This document shows positions 60,242 through 64,000 of a DNA stretch of 64,000 bases, piece after piece. The notes under the pieces were generated by a model. That model saw only the letters and a program-made list of their open reading frames with translations. It did not search any database and was not told the origin of the DNA. Origin of the DNA: Serendipita indica DSM 11827 (Eukaryota > Basidiomycota > Agaricomycetes > Sebacinales > Serendipitaceae); the NCBI GenBank assembly GCA_910890315.1, contig CAJVGD010000042.1:372001-436000 (forward strand), written 5' to 3'. Numbering within the stretch: position 1 is the stretch's first letter; every line of letters starts with the position of its first letter. Made by a program: the position numbers and the translations under genes.

Positions 60242-63200
60242 ATGGCAACCATCAATGACGAGTACGACAAAGGGATTAGGATCATTAGCTTTGGTGAGCG
60301 CGTCGTTCTTGCGCCGTTTCGACTGAAGCGCCCTCAAGTGGCATCTTACTCGCGAGCGTCCTAGATGGAGGTGGACCTGGCGTTCTTTCGGAGCTATTCA
60401 CCCTCAAGGAGATCATGTATAGATTACAGAACGTGCTCGATCTTGATGATTTACCACGGCCATGCCACTTTGTTGACCTCGTGGCTGGGTGTGGGTTAGG
60501 AGGGTAAGTCATAGCAGTTTTCTGTCGGCCGAGTGGATTGATTTTATTTCAATAGGTTTGCAGCGTTGCTCTTAGGGCGTCTGGGCCTCTCTATTGACGA
60601 CACAATCGAAGCCGTGGCGAAAGTTGGCCCCTTGGTCTGCTGCAAAGGAGAGTCATCTGCAAATGGAAAGAAGCTCAACACGAATAAATTACGAGTGGCC
60701 ATCGCGGAGGTTGTTCGGCGACACGGCTTTGAAGAGACTGTCATGCTACTCGAAGAAGATGGGACAGCCTCACCATGCAAGACGTAGGTCTGGTAATTAT
60801 GTCTCATTTTTAGTATTTACGTGTTTAGGTTCGTTTGCTTGACACCAGCCGTCACAATGATGACATGCCATCATCTCCGTACCTATACTTCCCCTCTCTC
60901 GCTCCCTCTCAACTGTACTGTCGTGGACGCGGCTCTCGCTACCATGGCATCATCCCTCTATTTCGACCCAGTCCAAATTGGTCGTCAGCTCTTCCTTGGT
61001 GCAAGTCTGGGATATAATAATCCGACACGTGAGGCGATTAGAGAGGCTTGGGATGGTAAGTGGCCCAACTCACTTCACGACTAATCTAAATCCCACTAGT
61101 ATGGGGAGCAGATCGATCGGTTGCCTGCATCCTCAGTCTGGGAACTGGTGCTTCCAATGCTCTAAACAAAGAGAAGCCGGTTGAAAATCTTCTTCGTGAT
61201 ATATTGGAGGATTGTGACAAGATTGCGAATGACCTCAAGGGTCAGCTACAGGCCCCTGACCTGTATATGCGCCTGTCAGTACTTCGAGGTCTAGACAACA
61301 TCGACGTTCAGAAATGGGATCCAGAAACGGTCGGGGTAATCGAGTCCCATACGAAGGACTATATAAGCCATCTTTCAAGTCACAAATTAGCGACATTTAT
61401 CGAATCGCTCGTGAATCGGCCTTCAAGAACTTCTATTGGCGCCTTGAGTAAGTCCCAAACCATATAGGGTCACCAATCGTTTATTCTTTTGTTCAGACAA
61501 AGCACATCGGGAAACGGTTTACTCAAAATCCGTTCCTCTGGTCAGCCAATTCTTTGTGCCCCGGGAGACGTTGTTTGAACAAATGAGTGACTATCTCCTT
61601 GCCAAAGTGGCGAACAAGCGAAGTATTGTAGTTCTCCATGGAGCTGGTGGCGGGGGAAAGACTCAACTCGTATCATATTTTGTTCAGCGATATCGTCAAA
61701 AGTGAGTTCAGTACTATTGAGTAGATTGCATTCCTGATCGAGCTTCATTAGTTATAGCCATATTTTCTACGTTGACGCAAGTTCCTTGGCCAGCCTTCAA
61801 GCGGATCTCAAGGCGGCAATCCGCTCTCTCGGTGTCACATACCTGTATGGGACATACAAGGATGCGCTGGCATTTCTCGCTCAGCCCTCAAACACAAGGT
61901 GGCTGCTGGTCTATGACAATGCAGACGACACTTCCGTCTCTCTAGAGGCGTATCTCCCACAATGCGAGCATGGTTCTATTGTCATCACAACTCGCAATGC
62001 TCATCATGCTGGGCTGGCTCCCGACTCCAGCATCGAAGTTGGTCCGATGACCGAGCCAGAAGCCATCGAGGCGCTTCTATACGCCGCCAGTAGGCCAAAG
62101 GATACTCCTCGATCCGAGCGGCAGTACGCCAAAGAGATTGTAAGAGCGTTGGGTTTCCTGCCTGCAGCTATCGTCCAAGCAGGACGCTCTTGCTCGCGCG
62201 GTCAGTCTTTGAACATGTACTTGTCCTTATTCGACGCTCAGCCCCGTAAGCTTCTCGAACGCGGTCACGCCGGATCCTTGGACCAATATCGATACCCCAG
62301 TGTGTATGCCGCACTAAGCGTGTCGCGGAACGATCTTGAAGCAATTCCTAAGCAATTCCTCCACCTTGCGGCCTTCTTCCACCACTCCGATATTCCCGTT
62401 GCCATGATCATTGCAGCTATTGAGTGCAGTTTCAACAACCCAGCGGAATACATCGCACATTCCGGCAAGGTGGTCGAACTTCGACAGCGACTGAGGCAAT
62501 GTTTGGCACCAGAAGCTACTGATAGCTCTCTGGCTTTGCTACATATTGATGGCATTTTGGAATCGCTCGGGAGCTTCTCCCTTATCAACAGAACCAATGT
62601 TGCTGGTCGGCAGCTGTTTCATTTCCACCCACTCACTCAAGTATGGGCCCGAAGCATCCTATCTCCGGACGAGCAAATCATCAACAATCATATGGCCGCG
62701 CTTGTCCTGAGCTGTTGCTCTGACAAGAAGCACCAATCCCTCCATTCCTCCATCGTACCCCATATCCAAGCAGTCCTCGGCATCTCTAGCAGCCTGCATC
62801 CCAATTATCTGGCTGCTTTTGCTCCCCTTCTTCACGAGGCGGGCGAATATGATCAGGCTTGCAAGCTCTGGCGCACCGTAAGAGACCGTTGTATCGAAGA
62901 GCATGGTCTTGCAAATGTTACTACGGTCCGAGCAAGTCTTAGCTTTGCGCAAATGCTGCGTGACTGTGGCAAATTTGATGAGGCGGAAGAGGTTGGTGCG
63001 GAAGTCGTGGAAATTAGCGGAAGGTTTATTACCGAGGATGTTGGCTTAGTCGTGCGGGCGTTTAGGAGTGCCGCTGTCACCTTTGAGTGCCAAGTCAAAT
63101 GGGAATCTGCAGCGGGTCAACTTTACGAGGCGCTCAAGATCTTGGAGGGCTCAAAGGGTGACCACACCGAACTTCTTCTTGAGGTTCAGGAGCATCTTGC

Positions 63201-64000
63201 GGTCACTCATCAGGAGCAAGGTCATTGGCAGAAAGCAGAGTCTCTGCGTAGCCAGATCCTGGGCGCTCGCCGTGAGAAGTTGGGTGTTGATCACGAGAAG
63301 ACGATAGAAGCAATGGTCAACCTGGCAGATACCTATCTCGAGCAAGGAAGATGGAACGAGGCCGCGTCAATGCAATCCCAAGTACTTCAAATACGAAGTC
63401 AATGTCTAGGGATGTCTCACCCCGCTACCATGGCAGCTGCCACGGATCTAGCAGTCACGTATGAACGCCTCGGAAGGTGGAATGCTGCCGTCACCCTTCA
63501 AGAAGACCTTCTCGAGACTCGGAGGAGACTGCTGCCGAACGATCACCCTGACCTCATCGAAGCAGCTGGGAATCTCGCATCGACGTATTGCAATCAAGGG
63601 CGATGGGTCGATGCTGAGAAGCTACAGAGAGAGGTGCTCAGTATGCGTCGAAGCTCGCTGGGAAATGAGCATAAAGAAACGGCGTACGCTATCAGCGAGC
63701 TTGCAGCAACGCTCTACGACATGGGTCGGTACAGTCAAGCGGAGAAGCTCCAACGCGAAGCCCTCGCTATTCGCAAGAAGGTTCTTGGAGAGAATCACCC
63801 AGACACTCTCATCTCCATCAGTAGCCTTGCGTGCACTTTGTCTGATATGGGCAAGTGGACGCGTGCAGAGCAACTTGCCAGAGATGCCATTGAGAAAATG
63901 AAGGAGTTAATGCCAAAGAACCACCCCGACACACTCAATGCTATTGGTGGCCTTGCCTTCACTCTCTCGGAACAAGGTCGCTATGAGGATGCGGAGAAGC
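60242..64000 (+). CDS. Fungal NOD-like receptor: patatin-like, NB-ARC, TPR (3' end outside window)
   Basis: STAND-class receptor expected in self/non-self recognition or immunity. MATINDEYDKGIRIISF splices over 60294-60364 to DGGGPGVLSELFTLKEIM, the patatin oxyanion loop. The usual nucleophile elbow (GTSTGG) reads VAGCGLGG, with Gly in place of the catalytic Ser, and the usual DGG/DGA site reads LFLGASLGYNNP, without the Asp. VACILSLGTGA is kept. NB-ARC follows: VVLHGAGGGGKTQLVSYFV (Walker A, about 61.64 kb), WLLVYDNADD (Walker B), GSIVITTRNAHHAGLAP and ALGFLPAAIVQAGRS. From about 62.8 kb come TPR units of 42 residues (LADTYLEQGRWNEAASMQSQ; LASTYCNQGRWVDAEKLQRE; LAATLYDMGRYSQAEKLQRE), still running at the window end. 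Five further short introns fit the frame (60504-60555; others near 60.78, 61.06, 61.45 and 61.70 kb). Confidence 0.88.

Noticed and set aside
1-64000. Transposons, viral relics, CRISPR arrays, rRNA or tRNA genes
   Set aside because: No reverse transcriptase, integrase, transposase or capsid-like sequence, no long terminal repeats, no spaced direct repeats and no tRNA-like folds noticed by eye; a tRNA or repeat search would be needed to exclude small ones.

Overview
This is a window of fungal nuclear DNA, most likely from an agaricomycete basidiomycete; a Rhizoctonia-like (Cantharellales) host is my guess, not shown by the sequence. The evidence is dense genes with many introns of about 43-60 bp, CTRAY-type branch sites, a DNMT1-class cytosine methyltransferase, a patatin/NB-ARC/TPR receptor and two oligopeptide transporters. 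I see no rRNA, tRNA, CRISPR array, transposon or viral relic.

Layout. 1-7.1 kb: the 5' part of DUS1 (minus), an unrecognised gene, a tandem pair of thioesterase-like genes with a shared promoter box, and an EI24/Lds2-like membrane protein ending 15 bp from the second thioesterase. 8-12 kb: a creB/Ubp9-type deubiquitinase. 12-16.5 kb: a DNMT1/Dim-2-type methyltransferase. 16.7-17.9 kb: an F-box protein. 18-22.4 kb: eIF5B. 22.4-24.6 kb: proteasome alpha4 (minus) and a small unrecognised gene diverging from it. 24.7-32.2 kb: a very large minus-strand gene joining a ZNFX1/Upf1-like SF1 helicase, an NF-X1 zinc-finger remnant and three CbxX/CfxQ-type AAA modules. 32.9-42.6 kb, all minus: a second F-box protein, mitochondrial IF2 and a Hrq1-type helicase. 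43.4-50.6 kb: two OPT-family transporters in tandem, the first apparently carrying two single-base frame disruptions. 51.3-56.6 kb: a Gea/GBF1 ARF-GEF (minus). 57-59.8 kb: proteasome alpha5, a RidA-family protein (minus) and an MscL-type mechanosensitive channel. 60.2 kb to the end: a fungal NOD-like receptor (patatin-like, NB-ARC, TPR) cut by the window edge.

How the genes work together. Most are single-copy housekeeping genes: cytosolic and mitochondrial translation initiation, tRNA dihydrouridylation, two alpha-ring proteasome subunits, a deubiquitinase, two F-box proteins, Golgi ARF activation, DNA repair and DNA methylation. The accessory content is the helicase-AAA giant, the NLR, the MscL channel and the thioesterase and OPT pairs. 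The best leads are the NLR, whose patatin domain keeps the glycine-rich oxyanion loop but lacks both recognisable catalytic residues; the helicase-AAA fusion; the MscL channel with a C-terminal CxxC pair; a 14-nt micro-exon in the deubiquitinase; and three GC-AG introns fixed by reading frame. Several genes show single-base frame breaks, so draft-sequence error must be excluded before calling any of them decayed.
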